A DNA stretch of 64,000 nt from Sphingomonas sp. PP-CC-1A-547 (GCF_003610375.1 NZ_RAPZ01000015.1:1-64000), one strand, 5' to 3'. Counted from the first letter of the stretch, positions 15,738 through 25,857 are shown. A program made the numbers and translations. The notes: generated by a model from the sequence alone, not told the origin.

Positions 15738-16745
15738 ATGCGCGTTCTCGTTACCGGCGCGGCCGGGTTCATCGGCTTCCACGTCAGTCGACACCTGCTC
15801 GCCCGCGGCGACACGGTTCTCGGTATCGACAGCCTCAACGATTATTACGACGTCACGCTCAAGCACGCGCGGCTGGCCGAGCTTGACAAGGATGGTGCCA
15901 ATTCGAACGGGCGCTTCACCTTCAAGCAGGTGGATTTTTCCGATCACGTCGCGCTCGATGGTGCGCTCGACGGCGAGCAGTTCGACCGCATTGTCCATCT
16001 CGGCGCACAGGCCGGCGTCCGCTATTCGATCGAGAACCCACGCGCCTATCTCCAGGCCAATCTTGCCGGTCACCTCAACATGATCGAGATCGGACGCAAC
16101 CGTCGGGTCGAGCATCTTGTCTACGCGTCGTCGTCCTCAGTTTATGGCGGCAACGACACTTTGCCGTTCCGCGTCGAGGACCGTGTCGACCAGCCCCTGT
16201 CGCTCTACGCCGCCACCAAGAAGGCGGATGAGCTGATGAGCGAGACCTACGCGCATCTTTACCGCCTGCCACAGACCGGGCTTAGGTTCTTTACCGTCTA
16301 TGGCCCCTGGGGGCGGCCCGACATGGCGATGTGGCTGTTTACCAAGGCCATCTTCGAGGGCCGGCCGATCAATGTGTTCGGTGAGGGCCAGATGCGGCGC
16401 GACTTCACCTATATCGACGACATCGTTGCCGGCGTCATCGCCTGCCTCGATAATCCGCCCATCGACGACGGCATGCCCAAGGCGGGCGGGAGCGTCAGTC
16501 CGCACCGAATCTACAATATCGGCAATAGCCGCTCGGAGGATCTTGGCGAGATGATCGCGCTGATCGAGCAGGCGTGTAGTCGCAGAGCTGAGCGCCGGAT
16601 GCTGCCAATGCAGCCGGGTGACGTGCGCGATACTTTTGCAGATATCGGCGAAATCCAGCGGGACCTGGGTTTTGAACCGCGCACGACCATCGCACAAGGT
16701 GTACCGCATTTTGTTCAGTGGTATCAAAAATATTATAACGTTTGA
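15738..16745 (+). CDS. UDP-glucuronate 4-epimerase-like SDR
   Basis: 335 aa extended short-chain dehydrogenase. NAD-binding motif G-A-A-G-F-I-G at 7-13, catalytic S-S-S-V-Y-G near 132-137 and Tyr157-x-x-x-Lys161. The segment D-x-L-N-D-Y-Y-D-V-x-L-K-x-A-R-L is typical of the UDP-glucuronate 4-epimerase group (LspL/WbnF type), which makes UDP-galacturonate for surface polysaccharides. The assignment to UDP-GlcA rather than UDP-Glc rests on that motif and on its place at the edge of an exopolysaccharide locus. It is transcribed alone, convergent with the rml operon. Confidence 0.82.
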   Translation: MRVLVTGAAGFIGFHVSRHLLARGDTVLGIDSLNDYYDVTLKHARLAELDKDGANSNGRFTFKQVDFSDHVALDGALDGEQFDRIVHLGAQAGVRYSIENPRAYLQANLAGHLNMIEIGRNRRVEHLVYASSSSVYGGNDTLPFRVEDRVDQPLSLYAATKKADELMSETYAHLYRLPQTGLRFFTVYGPWGRPDMAMWLFTKAIFEGRPINVFGEGQMRRDFTYIDDIVAGVIACLDNPPIDDGMPKAGGSVSPHRIYNIGNSRSEDLGEMIALIEQACSRRAERRMLPMQPGDVRDTFADIGEIQRDLGFEPRTTIAQGVPHFVQWYQKYYNV

Positions 16746-17134
16746 TGTCGGAGGACGAGGGATTAGCGTTGACGGTGATCGGTACGAGAGTTGCCAAGAC
16801 CAGCAACTACCGCATGATGGCGGAGTGTTGTATCTGCGACGCTAGCCGCACGGACGCTATCAGCTTCACCGGACGCCGGTAAGCTGGTCACGAGGCGGGT
16901 CCGCCTGGTCGGTACGCTCCTTAGCCGGGACCTCATTGATGCCGATTGCATTGCCCGATCGACTTACTGAATTGAGTTTCCAAGCTGCTCATACGACCGG
17001 TCGTACGACTACTTGTTACATCTGCAGTTGGCTCGATGTTGTATTCGGGCATCGCCGCACTTTTCTACAGAGCTGCCACCATCTGATGAAAACAGCGCCT
17101 AAAGTTCACGAGTAAGCCGCGCTTACATGTCTTA
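16746..17134. other. Convergent gap, no gene seen
   Basis: 389 bp between the 3' ends of the epimerase gene and rmlA. No coding frame, repeat or clear terminator hairpin was found. Confidence 0.4.
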
Positions 17135-18001
17135 TCAGCGATCGACGGCGTTCAGGATGGCCTTTCCGTAGCTAGTCTTTTTAAAACGTTCGCCTGCCGC
17201 GCGTGCCTGATCGGCCGTAATGAAGCCCTGGTAAAAGGCAATTTCTTCCAGGCATGCGACCTGAATACCCTGTCGGCGTTGAATGGTTCGTACGAACTCG
17301 GAAGCCTCAAGCAAGGAGTCATGTGTGCCAGTATCAAGCCAAGCGTAACCACGGCCCAGTTGCTCAACAAACAGGTCGCCGGCTTCCATGTACAATCGGT
17401 TGAGATCGGTGATCTCGAGCTCGCCACGCGCCGACGGCTTCAGGTTGCGAGCGAACTGAACGGCGCGGTTGTCATAGAAATACAGCCCAGTGACCGCATG
17501 GTTAGACTTTGGCTTCTCAGGTTTTTCCTCGATGCTGATCGCTTTGCCGCCTTCGCCGAACTCCACCACGCCGTAGTGCTCGGGATCCTCAACGCGGTAG
17601 GAAAACACCGTCGCGCCGCGTTTGCGCTCGACTGCACTTGCCAGCAGATGAGTCAGATAGGCGCCGTAGAAAATGTTGTCGCCAAGGATCAGCGCGATAT
17701 TGTCGTCGCCAATGAAGTCACTGCCGATGATGAATGCTTGGGCAAGACCTTCCGGTTTTTCCTGATTTTCATAGGCGATATTGAGGCCGAGCTCGGAGCC
17801 ACTGCCAAACAAAGCTTTGTAATTAATAATATAGTCCGGACTTGAAATAATCATGATATCGCGGATGCCAGCGAGCATCAATACAGAAAGAGGGTAATAT
17901 ATCATTGGCTTATCGTAGACTGGCAGCAACTGCTTGTTAACGACGAGCGTTGCCGGATGAAGACGTGTTCCCGATCCGCCTGCAAGAATAATGCCCTTCA
18001 C
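17135..18001 (-). CDS. rmlA: Glucose-1-phosphate thymidylyltransferase RmlA
   Basis: 288 aa, normal length. It joins dTTP to glucose 1-phosphate, the first step of dTDP-L-rhamnose synthesis. The nucleotide-binding motif [13 protein letters not shown] is at ~6-18, L-G-D-N near 107, I-E-E-K-P near 160 and Y-A-W-L-D-T-G-T-H near 223. The start is a GTG overlapping the rmlD stop (GTGA), so it is the last gene of the rmlC-rmlB-rmlD-rmlA operon. Cytoplasmic. Confidence 0.97.
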   Translation of the reverse strand: MKGIILAGGSGTRLHPATLVVNKQLLPVYDKPMIYYPLSVLMLAGIRDIMIISSPDYIINYKALFGSGSELGLNIAYENQEKPEGLAQAFIIGSDFIGDDNIALILGDNIFYGAYLTHLLASAVERKRGATVFSYRVEDPEHYGVVEFGEGGKAISIEEKPEKPKSNHAVTGLYFYDNRAVQFARNLKPSARGELEITDLNRLYMEAGDLFVEQLGRGYAWLDTGTHDSLLEASEFVRTIQRRQGIQVACLEEIAFYQGFITADQARAAGERFKKTSYGKAILNAVDR

Positions 18002-18912
18002 GCCTGGGTCTCCTTAGCTAGTGCACCGATTAGTTCGTCGAGAATGGTGCCGAGTGCCATCTGCCATGCCTGCGGACATATGCCATAGTCGCGAGTGATC
18101 GCATCATGACTCAGCAGCGAGTTGGCTGGGCGTCTCGCCGTCATCGGGTATTCGGCGGTGGTAATGCCTTGGACTTCGGCACTGACCCCACCGCGTGCGG
18201 CGCTCTGTGCGAAGATCTCGCGAGCGAATCCCGCCCAGGTGACCGCGCCGGCATTGCTAAAGTGATAGGTACCGATCGGCGCGGCGGGATCCTGGACAAG
18301 ACGTATCGTGATTGTCGCCAACGCAGCTGCTAAGTCGGCTGCCGAGGTCGGGCTACCATACTGGTCGTCTACGACGCGCAAGGTGGCATTGGTCGCGCCC
18401 ATACGAAGCATCGTCTTGATAAAGTTGTTGCCGTGTGCGCTTACCACCCAGGCGGTACGGACGATCGCATAGCGCGCGCCCGAAGTGCGAACCGCGAGTT
18501 CGCCGCCAAGTTTCGACGCGCCGTACACGTCCAGTGGCGCAACCGGATCCGTCACCTCCCACGGACCACCGCGCGTACCGTCGAAGACATAGTCGGTTGA
18601 GACCTGGACGATCGGGATGCCAGCTTTGGCACAGCCTTCCGCCAATGCTGCAGGGGCCATCGCGTTGACAGTCCAAGCGGAGACGATGTCACTTTCCGCC
18701 TTATCCACCGCCGTATAGGCGCCAGCCGAAATGACCGCTGCCCAAGGCTGCCTACCGTGACCTTGGGCGATCATCGCGGTGACTGCGGCTGTGTCGCGTA
18801 GGTCGAGCTCGTCGATGTCGATTGCGGTGATCGTCAAGCCGTCGGGCCAGGCAAGGCGCTTCAGTTCGGTGCCGAGCTGGCCGTTACCGCCAGTGATGAG
18901 GATATGCTTCAT
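17998..18912 (-). CDS. rmlD: dTDP-4-dehydrorhamnose reductase RmlD
   Basis: 304 aa. It reduces dTDP-4-keto-L-rhamnose to dTDP-L-rhamnose, the final step of the pathway. Rossmann motif G-G-N-G-Q-L-G at 8-14, S-T-D-Y-V-F-D-G near 105-112 and catalytic Tyr130-x-x-x-Lys134 (Y-G-A-S-K). The ATG at 18912 overlaps the rmlB stop by 4 nt; a longer start at 18966 would lie inside rmlB. The 3' end overlaps rmlA. Confidence 0.97.
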   Translation of the reverse strand: MKHILITGGNGQLGTELKRLAWPDGLTITAIDIDELDLRDTAAVTAMIAQGHGRQPWAAVISAGAYTAVDKAESDIVSAWTVNAMAPAALAEGCAKAGIPIVQVSTDYVFDGTRGGPWEVTDPVAPLDVYGASKLGGELAVRTSGARYAIVRTAWVVSAHGNNFIKTMLRMGATNATLRVVDDQYGSPTSAADLAAALATITIRLVQDPAAPIGTYHFSNAGAVTWAGFAREIFAQSAARGGVSAEVQGITTAEYPMTARRPANSLLSHDAITRDYGICPQAWQMALGTILDELIGALAKETQA

Positions 18913-19964
18913 ACAGACAGTCCGCGGCGTTGGTCGGCCTTGTGCTCGGCAACGATCGCTTCCCACCAGCTCTGGTTGTCGAGGTACCAGGCGACCGTCT
19001 TCTCGATGCCCGTCTCAAATGTCTCGGCGGGCTCCCAGCCAAGCTCGTTCTTGATGCGGCTTGCGTCGATCGCATAGCGCTTGTCGTGACCAGGACGGTC
19101 GGCGACGTAGGTGATCTGCGTCGCGTACGATTGGCCATCAACGCGGGGGCGGAGGCGATCGAGGATCGTGCAGACGGTCTTCACGACCTCGATGTTCTGT
19201 TTCTCGCTGTTCCCGCCGACATTGTAGGTCCGGCCAGGCTCACCCTTTTCGAACACCGCCTGCAGCGCATGGACGTGATCATCGACGAATAGCCAGTCGC
19301 GGACCTGGTCCCCCCCGCCGTAGACCGGCAAGCCGGCGCCAGTGAGCGCCTTGACGATCATCAGCGGGATCAGCTTCTCGGGGAAGTGATACGGTCCATA
19401 ATTGTTCGAGCAGTTGGTAATAAGCACTGGCAGCCCGAAAGTGTGACCCCAAGCAGAAACGAGATGGTCTGAGCCCGCCTTCGATGCCGAATAGGGTGAC
19501 CGCGGATCGTACGGCGTCTCTTCGGTGAATAGGCCAGTATCGCCGAGCGACCCATACACCTCGTCGGTCGAGATGTGATGGAAGCGGAACGAAGCCTTTG
19601 CCTCGTCGTCGAGGCAAAGCCAGTAGGCGCGCGCCTCACTTAGCATCGTGAAAGTGCCAATGACGTTGGTCTCGACGAACGCCCTAGGGCCGTCGATCGA
19701 ACGATCGACATGGCTTTCGGCCGCGAGATGCGTGACGATCTCGGGCTTGAACTCGGCGATCGCGCACCTCACCGCGTCGGCGTCGCAGATGTCGCCCTGG
19801 ACGAACCGGTAGCGGTTCGAGCTTGCCACGCGCTCGACCGTCGACAGCGTGCCTGCATAGGTCAGCTTGTCGAAGTTCAGGACCTCATGGTTGGTTTTCT
19901 CGATCAGGTGCCGAACGAGAGCCGAGCCGATGAAGCCGGCCCCGCCAGTGACTAAGATGCGCAT
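18909..19964 (-). CDS. rmlB: dTDP-glucose 4,6-dehydratase RmlB
   Basis: 351 aa. It converts dTDP-glucose to the 4-keto-6-deoxy sugar. G-G-A-G-F-I-G at 7-13; the catalytic T133-D134-E135 triad of dehydratases and Tyr158-S-A-S-Lys162 are all present. It lies 11 nt downstream of rmlC and overlaps rmlD by 4 nt. The order rmlC-rmlB-rmlD-rmlA is compact and complete, so rhamnose is expected in the polysaccharide made by this locus. Confidence 0.97.
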   Translation of the reverse strand: MRILVTGGAGFIGSALVRHLIEKTNHEVLNFDKLTYAGTLSTVERVASSNRYRFVQGDICDADAVRCAIAEFKPEIVTHLAAESHVDRSIDGPRAFVETNVIGTFTMLSEARAYWLCLDDEAKASFRFHHISTDEVYGSLGDTGLFTEETPYDPRSPYSASKAGSDHLVSAWGHTFGLPVLITNCSNNYGPYHFPEKLIPLMIVKALTGAGLPVYGGGDQVRDWLFVDDHVHALQAVFEKGEPGRTYNVGGNSEKQNIEVVKTVCTILDRLRPRVDGQSYATQITYVADRPGHDKRYAIDASRIKNELGWEPAETFETGIEKTVAWYLDNQSWWEAIVAEHKADQRRGLSV

Positions 19965-19975
19965 GGGTCTGTCAT

Positions 19976-20545
19976 TCAGGCGAGCGGCGCCAGCGGGCGG
20001 CCATCATAGAGAAAGGGGCTGTCAAAGTTGGCTAGCAGCGGCTGCACCGCATCCTTAGCTGACAGTTCGGGCATGGTACCCGCAGGCATTGGCCAATCGA
20101 TGCCAATTGCGGGATCATCCCAGCGGATGCCGCCATCGCTCTCGGGCGCGTAGGTGTCCGAGCATTTGTACGAGATTTCGCAATTGTCTTCGAGCGTCAC
20201 GAAGCCGTGCGCGAAGCCGATCGGGATGAAGAGCTGGTGGCCGTTCTTGGCCGACAGCTCGGCTCCGACCCACTGGCCGTAGGTCGGCGACCCCTTACGG
20301 ATGTCGACGGCGACATCGAAGATCGCGCCGCGTACGCACTGCACCAGCTTGTCCTGGCCGCGGGGCGGCGTCTGGAAATGCAGACCCCGGAGCGTGAAGG
20401 CTGACAGGGACAGCGAATGGTTGTCCTGCACGAACGTGCAGGTGATGCCGAGCTTGGCGAAGGTAGGCATCGAATAGACCTCGGCGAACCAACCACGGGT
20501 ATCGCCAAAACGCTTTGGGCGGACGAGTTGGACAAGGTTGGGCAT
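19976..20545 (-). CDS. rmlC: dTDP-4-dehydrorhamnose 3,5-epimerase RmlC
   Basis: 189 aa cupin-fold epimerase, second-to-last enzymatic step of dTDP-rhamnose synthesis. L-R-G-L-H56-F-Q contains the catalytic His; [12 protein letters not shown] and F-I-P-x-G-F-A-H-G-F are the usual substrate-site segments. It is the first gene of the rml operon. Directly upstream is a strikingly AT-rich leader (about 20650-20911) that probably contains the operon promoter. Confidence 0.96.
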   Translation of the reverse strand: MPNLVQLVRPKRFGDTRGWFAEVYSMPTFAKLGITCTFVQDNHSLSLSAFTLRGLHFQTPPRGQDKLVQCVRGAIFDVAVDIRKGSPTYGQWVGAELSAKNGHQLFIPIGFAHGFVTLEDNCEISYKCSDTYAPESDGGIRWDDPAIGIDWPMPAGTMPELSAKDAVQPLLANFDSPFLYDGRPLAPLA

Positions 20546-20978
20546 AAGGATACGTACACTGAAGTGACGAGGGACCGAGAGGCAAATTATCTCCTCAAAA
20601 AGAAGTGCGTCGGTGAAATATCAGCAACCCATGCGGCGTCAGTTCGGTAAGAAACAGGCATAGCGTCGATAAAGGCGCACGCATCAGAAAAGTGACAACT
20701 GAAGTATAACTTTAATTATAGCGCGACATATAGATATATATCGAAGTATATATTCAATATATAAAAAATAAAAACATGAAGATAAACCGTTATCTCGTAT
20801 AACCGGTCTTATATATATCTTTATTGAGGCGTCTGCTATGGATCAGATATATTGTGTCATACAGATTGTAGTACAATGTTTTTATTGCAACAATAAACTG
20901 TAGTTACGTGTATGTTCGCAGCGTCGATAACGAAGCGGCGCAATAAAGACCCGCCTAATTGGTTTTGGGGCAGCCTAA
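20546..20978. promoter_or_regulatory. Very AT-rich leader upstream of the rml operon
   Basis: From about 20690 to 20900 the sequence is dominated by A and T, with runs such as TATATATC and TATATATTCAATATATAAAA. It contrasts with the GC-rich genes on both sides. TTTATTG-CAA-CAATAAA (20883-20899) is a perfect 7-bp inverted repeat. No gene is seen. Likely a promoter/regulatory region, possibly bound by a nucleoid protein, at the edge of a recombination scar. Confidence 0.45.
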
Positions 20979-21269
20979 GTATCTTGAAAATTGGTGATGT
21001 GGCGCGCATCAAGATTATCCTCCTGACCTTCCGCGCCCTGCTGCACCGGAACGACTTCCAACGTTCCGATAAGCGGTCCCATCAATCAGTGAGCGAGCAG
21101 GCCCTTCGCGAATTCGCGAGCCACCGGTCCGATGTCGTCGCGGCTCAGGGCGATCGCCAGATTGGCTGAATGTAGCCGGCCTTGTTGCCGCAATCATAAC
21201 GCTGACCATCGAACGTGAAGCCGTGGAACGGCTGGTTGCCGATCAGCTGCGCCATCGCGTCGGTCAGCT
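20979..21269. repeat. Diverged copy of 23119-23410 (sugar-transferase 3' end plus galU 3' end)
   Basis: This stretch aligns with the intact junction at about 23119-23410. On the plus strand it encodes a decayed copy of the sugar-transferase tail (D-V-A-R-I-K-I-I-L-L-T-F-R-A-L-L-H-R-N-D-F against W-R-D-I-K-I-I-L-L-T-F-R-V-L-L-H-R-N-A-F), here without its stop. On the minus strand it encodes the last ~65 codons of galU with substitutions and a one-base deletion near 21167. The match ends sharply near 21269, where moeB-like sequence begins. It is a partial duplication left by rearrangement. Confidence 0.88.
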
Positions 21270-21646
21270 TCACGACGCGCTTTCGGGTCGCGGATGCCGC
21301 GCATGCCATGAAAGTTCCGCTCGTGTCGGCTGCGGTCGGGCAGTTCGAAGGACAGCTCGCAACCTATCGCGGCTGGGAAGCCGACAAGCTTTGCTACCGC
21401 TGTTTCGTCGGTGAAGACCCCGAGCGTGCCGAGACGAGTTGCGCAGAGGACGGCGTGCTCGGCCCCGTCACCGGGGTAATCGGCAGCTTGGCCGCGCTTG
21501 AGGTGCTACGCGCGATTGCGCCGTTCGGTGACGATCCAGCCGGCAAATTGCTGCTGATCGACCTGCTCGCACTACGTTTTCGGACGATTCGTCTTCCCAA
21601 GGATCCGGGGTGTACGGCGTGCGGCAAAAGCGGGAATTCGCGGTAA
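21269..21646 (+). pseudogene. moeB: 3' fragment of a MoeB/ThiF-type adenylyltransferase gene
   Basis: The plus strand encodes the C-terminal half of a MoeB/ThiF/HesA protein: T-R-F-R-V-A-D-A, V-P-L-V-S-A-A-V-G-Q-F-E-G-Q-L, the zinc Cys pairs C-Y-R-C and C-T-A-C, and the G-V-x-G-P-V-T-G-V-I-G-S-L-A-A-L-E-V-L-R helix. The N-terminal nucleotide-binding half is missing; instead the frame runs back into the galU-derived repeat. An intact gene would activate the sulfur carrier MoaD (or ThiS). It is a non-functional 3' remnant brought here by rearrangement. Confidence 0.85.
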
Positions 21647-21794
21647 GTTAGCGGCAAGTTTCTTTTTCCCTCCGGGCAAAATTGGGAAAATAACAACTAA
21701 ACTTTCGTGATCGACGAACAGTAGTTCTTTTGCATTGCGGCATTTCGCGGTATCGCTTTGCGCAGGGGGGACTGCGCATGCGTCCGACAAGATC

Positions 21795-23201
21795 ATGAAT
21801 GTAGAGAGCGGCGTTTTGAGCCGCGCTATGGCGCCGTCGCGCGTGAAAAAGCCTGCGCGGACTTGGCGCCCAAGCGTGTCTTCGCTGCGCGTTCGGCTGA
21901 TCCTCGGCATGCTGACGGTAGATACTGGGTGCATTATTGTCAGTTACCTGGCGGCGGCCGGTTTGCGCGGGGTATTCGCGAACGACACCGCCTGGATCGT
22001 AATCCTGGTGATGCTGATCTCGGTTTTCATTATTACGACGCTGAATAACGACAGCTATGCAGCCGCGAATTTGCGCGATCCTTTTCGATCCGTCGCGCGC
22101 GGGCTGCAGGCCTATGCGTTCGCAATCTGCGCGGTCATCTTCATCGCCTTCTGCCTGAAGGCCAGCGATACGTTCCCGCGTCTTGTCGTCGCGACCGGCT
22201 CGGCATTCGCCATTGTTTCCATCGCGTTAGGGCGGTTCCTGTTCGTCCGGCACATGCCCGCGATCATCGGCGGCAACCCGTTCAGCATCGTCCTGCTCTA
22301 CGATTCCGGTCAGCCGATCCCTCGCGGGGACTTCTCGGTCGTCATCGCTGCGGACTCCTATTTCGATCCCGATCACCACGATCCCGTGATGTACGACCGC
22401 CTCGCGCAATCGCTGTGGGGCGCGGACCGAGTGATCGTCGCGTGCAGCCCGGAGCGTCGGATCGCCTGGGCGCAGGCTTTGAAAGGCGCGAACATCCAGA
22501 GCGAGATCTTCATGCCCGAGCTGAACGTGCTCGCGCCGCTCGGCATCAGCGCGCACGGCGACACGCCGACGGTGATCATCGCCAACGGCCCGCTGGTCCT
22601 GTTCGACCGCTTCGTGAAGCGCAGCTTTGACGTGATACTCGCTAGCTGCGCGCTGGTGACGCTGATGCCGATCTGGATCCTGATCGCGCTGTCGGTGAAG
22701 GTCGATTCGCGCGGGCCGATCTTCTTCAGCCAGATCCGGATCGGTCGCAGCAACCAGATGTTCCGCCTGATGAAGTTCCGCAGCATGCGCGTCGACCACA
22801 GCGACGGCGCAGGTGCGCGCTCGACGTCGCGCGACGACGACCGGATCACGCGCGTCGGCAAGATCATCCGCAGTACCAGCATCGACGAACTGCCGCAGTT
22901 GCTGAACGTCCTCAAGGGCGACATGAGCATCGTCGGCCCGCGCCCGCATGCACTCGGCTCGCGCGCCGCGGACAAGTTGTTCTGGGAAGTCGACCAGCGA
23001 TACTGGCATCGCCATGCCGCCAAGCCTGGCCTGACTGGGCTTGCACAGGTTCGCGGCTATCGCGGTGCGACGCTGTACGAGGACGATCTGCGCAACCGGC
23101 TCCAGGCTGATCTGGAGTATCTCGAGCATTGGTCGATCTGGCGCGACATCAAGATCATCCTCCTGACCTTCCGCGTCCTGCTACACCGGAACGCCTTCTG
23201 A
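21795..23201 (+). CDS. Polyprenyl-phosphate hexose-1-phosphate transferase (initiating sugar transferase)
   Basis: 468 aa membrane enzyme that starts repeat-unit synthesis by moving a sugar-1-phosphate from a UDP-sugar to undecaprenyl phosphate. Four N-terminal helices occupy ~35-165, a cytoplasmic region follows, a fifth helix is at ~285-305, and the bacterial sugar-transferase catalytic domain fills ~270-468: K-R-S-F-D-V at its start, then K-F-R-S-M-R, S-I-D-E-L-P-Q-L-L-N-V-L-K-G-D-M-S-I-V-G-P-R-P and P-G-L-T-G-L. In sphingan producers the homologue (GelB/SpsB) loads glucose, and galU directly downstream (convergent) fits UDP-glucose as donor. Start chosen at the first ATG; the ribosome site is weak, and 21828 is an alternative. 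Confidence 0.9.
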   Translation: MNVESGVLSRAMAPSRVKKPARTWRPSVSSLRVRLILGMLTVDTGCIIVSYLAAAGLRGVFANDTAWIVILVMLISVFIITTLNNDSYAAANLRDPFRSVARGLQAYAFAICAVIFIAFCLKASDTFPRLVVATGSAFAIVSIALGRFLFVRHMPAIIGGNPFSIVLLYDSGQPIPRGDFSVVIAADSYFDPDHHDPVMYDRLAQSLWGADRVIVACSPERRIAWAQALKGANIQSEIFMPELNVLAPLGISAHGDTPTVIIANGPLVLFDRFVKRSFDVILASCALVTLMPIWILIALSVKVDSRGPIFFSQIRIGRSNQMFRLMKFRSMRVDHSDGAGARSTSRDDDRITRVGKIIRSTSIDELPQLLNVLKGDMSIVGPRPHALGSRAADKLFWEVDQRYWHRHAAKPGLTGLAQVRGYRGATLYEDDLRNRLQADLEYLEHWSIWRDIKIILLTFRVLLHRNAF

Positions 23202-23225
23202 CGTTCCGGTAAGCGGGCTGATCGT

Positions 23226-24098
23226 TCAGTATGCCAACAGGCCCTTTGCGAAATCGCGAACCACCGGTCCGATGTCGTCGCGCGCCAACGCGATCGTCAG
23301 ATTGGCCTGGATGTATCCGGCCTTGTCGCCGCAATCATATCGCTGCCCGTCGAAGGTGAAGCCGTGGAACGGCTGGTTGCCGATCAACTGCGCCATCGCG
23401 TCGGTCAGCTGGATCTCGTCACCCGCACCCTTTTCCTGCGTTTCCAGGATCCGCATCACCTCGGGCTGGAGGATGTAGCGCCCCGGGATCATCAAATTCG
23501 ACGGTGCGGTGCCGCGCTTGGGTTTTTCGATGAGCGCTGTCACTTCGGTGAGCCGACCATCGATCGCGCCTAGCGAGATGATGCCGTATTTGTCGGTTTC
23601 CGAATCGGGCACTTCGAGCGCACCGATCACGTTGCCGCCGACCTGATTATACGCCTCGACCATCTGTTTCATGAAGCCGGGCTTGCCGACCATCAGCTCG
23701 TCGGGGAGCAGGACCGCGAACGGCTCATCGCCGACGATCTCGCGCGCACACCAGACGGCATGGCCCAGGCCGAGCGGCTCCTGCTGACGGACATAGACCG
23801 GCGAACCGGGCTTCATCCGGATATTGCTGATCGCGTCCAGCGACTTGCCCCGCGACCGCATCGTATCCTCGAGCTCGTACGAGATGTCGAAATGATCCTC
23901 GAGCGCGCCCTTGCCGCGACCGGTCACGAAGATGATCTGCTCGATCCCTGCCTCGAGCGCTTCCTCGACGGCGTACTGGATCAGCGGCTTGTCGACGACG
24001 GTCAGCATTTCCTTCGGCATGGCCTTGGTGGCCGGAAGGAAGCGCGTACCCAGTCCGGCGACCGGAAACACGGCCTTGCGCAGCGGCTTTATGGTCAT
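23226..24098 (-). CDS. galU: UTP-glucose-1-phosphate uridylyltransferase GalU
   Basis: 290 aa. It makes UDP-glucose, the donor for many polysaccharide sugars and precursor of UDP-galactose and UDP-glucuronate. A-G-L-G-T-R-F-L-P-A-T-K-A-M-P-K-E-M at ~14-31, P-D-E near 131, I-E-K-P-K near 186 and C-G-D-K-A-G-Y-I-Q-A near 258 are the family motifs. It is convergent with the sugar transferase, 24 nt between stops, and divergent from manC. A damaged second copy of its 3' end lies at 21050-21269. Confidence 0.96.
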   Translation of the reverse strand: MTIKPLRKAVFPVAGLGTRFLPATKAMPKEMLTVVDKPLIQYAVEEALEAGIEQIIFVTGRGKGALEDHFDISYELEDTMRSRGKSLDAISNIRMKPGSPVYVRQQEPLGLGHAVWCAREIVGDEPFAVLLPDELMVGKPGFMKQMVEAYNQVGGNVIGALEVPDSETDKYGIISLGAIDGRLTEVTALIEKPKRGTAPSNLMIPGRYILQPEVMRILETQEKGAGDEIQLTDAMAQLIGNQPFHGFTFDGQRYDCGDKAGYIQANLTIALARDDIGPVVRDFAKGLLAY

Positions 24099-24579
24099 TC
24101 GATGCTCCCTTTGATCTTGCGGGGTCCTTTACCGCCGAGGTCGTTGCGGAAACCCGCAAACGTGTAATGAAAGAAATGTCACGGCGGGCACTTTTTCGTG
24201 CTCGTCACACGCGCTCGTCGTGACACCACCTCCGGCTTAAATCTGATTAACAACCGTTACTGGTGTCAAATTGAGCGAGCCAGTGCGACCTTCCGTTGCG
24301 TTGAAGACGTTAGTCATGGCTGACCGGTAGTCTCCACGGTCACCGTTCTGCCTTCAATTTTTGCCGCGCCAATCCTTTAGCCGACGGTCCCCTCATGGAG
24401 TGCGACCATAGCCACTCGATAAATTGGGTTGTTCGACGCCAGCAATTGAAAGGTCGCGTTCTGGCTGTGGATAAATCGGGGTTCCAAGCATGCATCGTTG
24501 CTAGTCGTCCTCCATCACGACGTCAGCCCATTGGCGCGCGAAATTGCCGCGTTATAGCTCGGGGCCAGCAGGAGGCTTC
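24099..24579. promoter_or_regulatory. Divergent promoter region between galU and manC
   Basis: 481 bp with no gene. It must hold promoters for galU (leftward) and manC (rightward). A short hairpin TTGCGG-AAAC-CCGCAA lies at 24144-24159. I see no identifiable regulator site. Confidence 0.4.
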
Positions 24580-25653
24580 ATGACCGCACGTAAAATCGTT
24601 CCCGTTATTCTGTCAGGCGGTTCGGGCACGCGCCTTTGGCCGATGTCCCGCCCTGAAATGCCCAAGCAGATGCTGGCGCTCACCGCGGACGAGACGATGC
24701 TGCAACTGACTGCAGGCCGCACGTTCGGCGGGCGCTTCGCGGCGCCGATCGTGGTCGCGAACGCGCGTCACGCGGACCTTGTCGAGCAGCAACTTGCGGA
24801 GGCCGGCGCAACCGCGCAGGCGCTGATCCTGGAACCGATCGGCCGCAACACTGCACCTGCCATCGCGCTTGCAGCGATTGCCGCAGGCGGTGGTAGCGAC
24901 GCGCTGCTGGTGATGCCGTCGGATCACGTTATCGGCGACGTTCCTGCGTTCCATGCCGCGATCGAGGCGGCGATGCCGCTCGTCACGCAAGGGTGGCTGG
25001 TTACATTCGGGATCGCGCCGAACGCGCCCGAGACCGGCTATGGCTGGATCCAGATTGGTGACGGGATGCAACCCGGCGTCAACCGCGTCGCTCGGTTCGT
25101 TGAGAAGCCCCCGCTCGACAAGGCGCAGTCTATGCTGGCAAGTGGCGATCATGCCTGGAACGGCGGGATCTTCCTGTTCCTCGCTGACGCCTATCTCAAA
25201 GCTCTCGCGCAGTTCAATCCGGGCATCCTAACCGCGACGCAAGAGGCGATGGACAAGGCGCGTATCGAGTGCTCCCGGATCTACCCCGACGCCGTCGCCT
25301 TCGCCGCCTCGCCCGATGACTCAATCGATTACGCGGTGATGGAAAAGGCAGATCGGGTTGCGGTCGTGCCGGTAGCGATGGGTTGGAACGACGTCGGCAG
25401 CTGGGATGCGCTGCACTCGATCAGCGAAATCGATGCCGACGGCAACGCACACCGCAGCCACGGCGGGGGCAACGTGCTCGCCATCGATACCAAGGCCTGT
25501 TTCGTCCGCAGCGACGGCGTGCGTGTCTCGTTAGTCGGCGTCGAGGATCTTATCGTGGTCGCGAGCGGTAACGAGGTGCTGATCATGCCACGCGGTCGAA
25601 GCCAGGAAGTGAAGAAGCTGACCGAAGCGATGAGAAGTCACGACCAAAAATGA
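24580..25653 (+). CDS. manC: Mannose-1-phosphate guanylyltransferase
   Basis: 357 aa, GDP-mannose pyrophosphorylase domain only; the C-terminal isomerase cupin found in bifunctional homologues is missing. L-S-G-G-S-G-T-R-L-W-P-M-S-R at ~10-23 binds the nucleotide, E-P-I-G-R-N-T-A-P-A is near 85, F-V-E-K-P near 168, W-N-G-G-I-F near 192 and W-N-D-V-G-S-W near 268. The start at 24580 is chosen for its AGGAGG site. Product GDP-mannose feeds gmd and fcl, which face it on the opposite strand. Confidence 0.95.
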   Translation: MTARKIVPVILSGGSGTRLWPMSRPEMPKQMLALTADETMLQLTAGRTFGGRFAAPIVVANARHADLVEQQLAEAGATAQALILEPIGRNTAPAIALAAIAAGGGSDALLVMPSDHVIGDVPAFHAAIEAAMPLVTQGWLVTFGIAPNAPETGYGWIQIGDGMQPGVNRVARFVEKPPLDKAQSMLASGDHAWNGGIFLFLADAYLKALAQFNPGILTATQEAMDKARIECSRIYPDAVAFAASPDDSIDYAVMEKADRVAVVPVAMGWNDVGSWDALHSISEIDADGNAHRSHGGGNVLAIDTKACFVRSDGVRVSLVGVEDLIVVASGNEVLIMPRGRSQEVKKLTEAMRSHDQK

Positions 25654-25654
25654 T

Positions 25655-25690
25655 AATGTTCGCTATATACTGATTTACAAAACGAACATT
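25655..25690 (+). terminator. Inverted repeat after manC
   Basis: AATGTTCG (25655-25662) and CGAACATT (25683-25690) are perfect 8-bp complements starting just after the manC stop, followed by TTGATC. Possible terminator or mRNA 3' hairpin with a long AT-rich loop. Confidence 0.4.
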
Positions 25691-25857
25691 TTGATCAAAG
25701 TAAAGCGGCGTTCATAGTCTTAGTGAACTAAGTGATGAAATTTGTCGCTTGGTAAGTTTCCAAACAGCGATATATCGAGTGAGGCCGCGCAATCAGGTAA
25801 AAATATGCTTACAGAAAAAGACCTGATGCAATATTCATCAAATTAGAGGGTGTAAAA

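Noticed and set aside
20650..20911. AT-rich stretch as a replication origin
   Set aside because: There are no DnaA-box clusters or iterons and no rep, par or dnaA gene nearby; a promoter or silenced region fits better.
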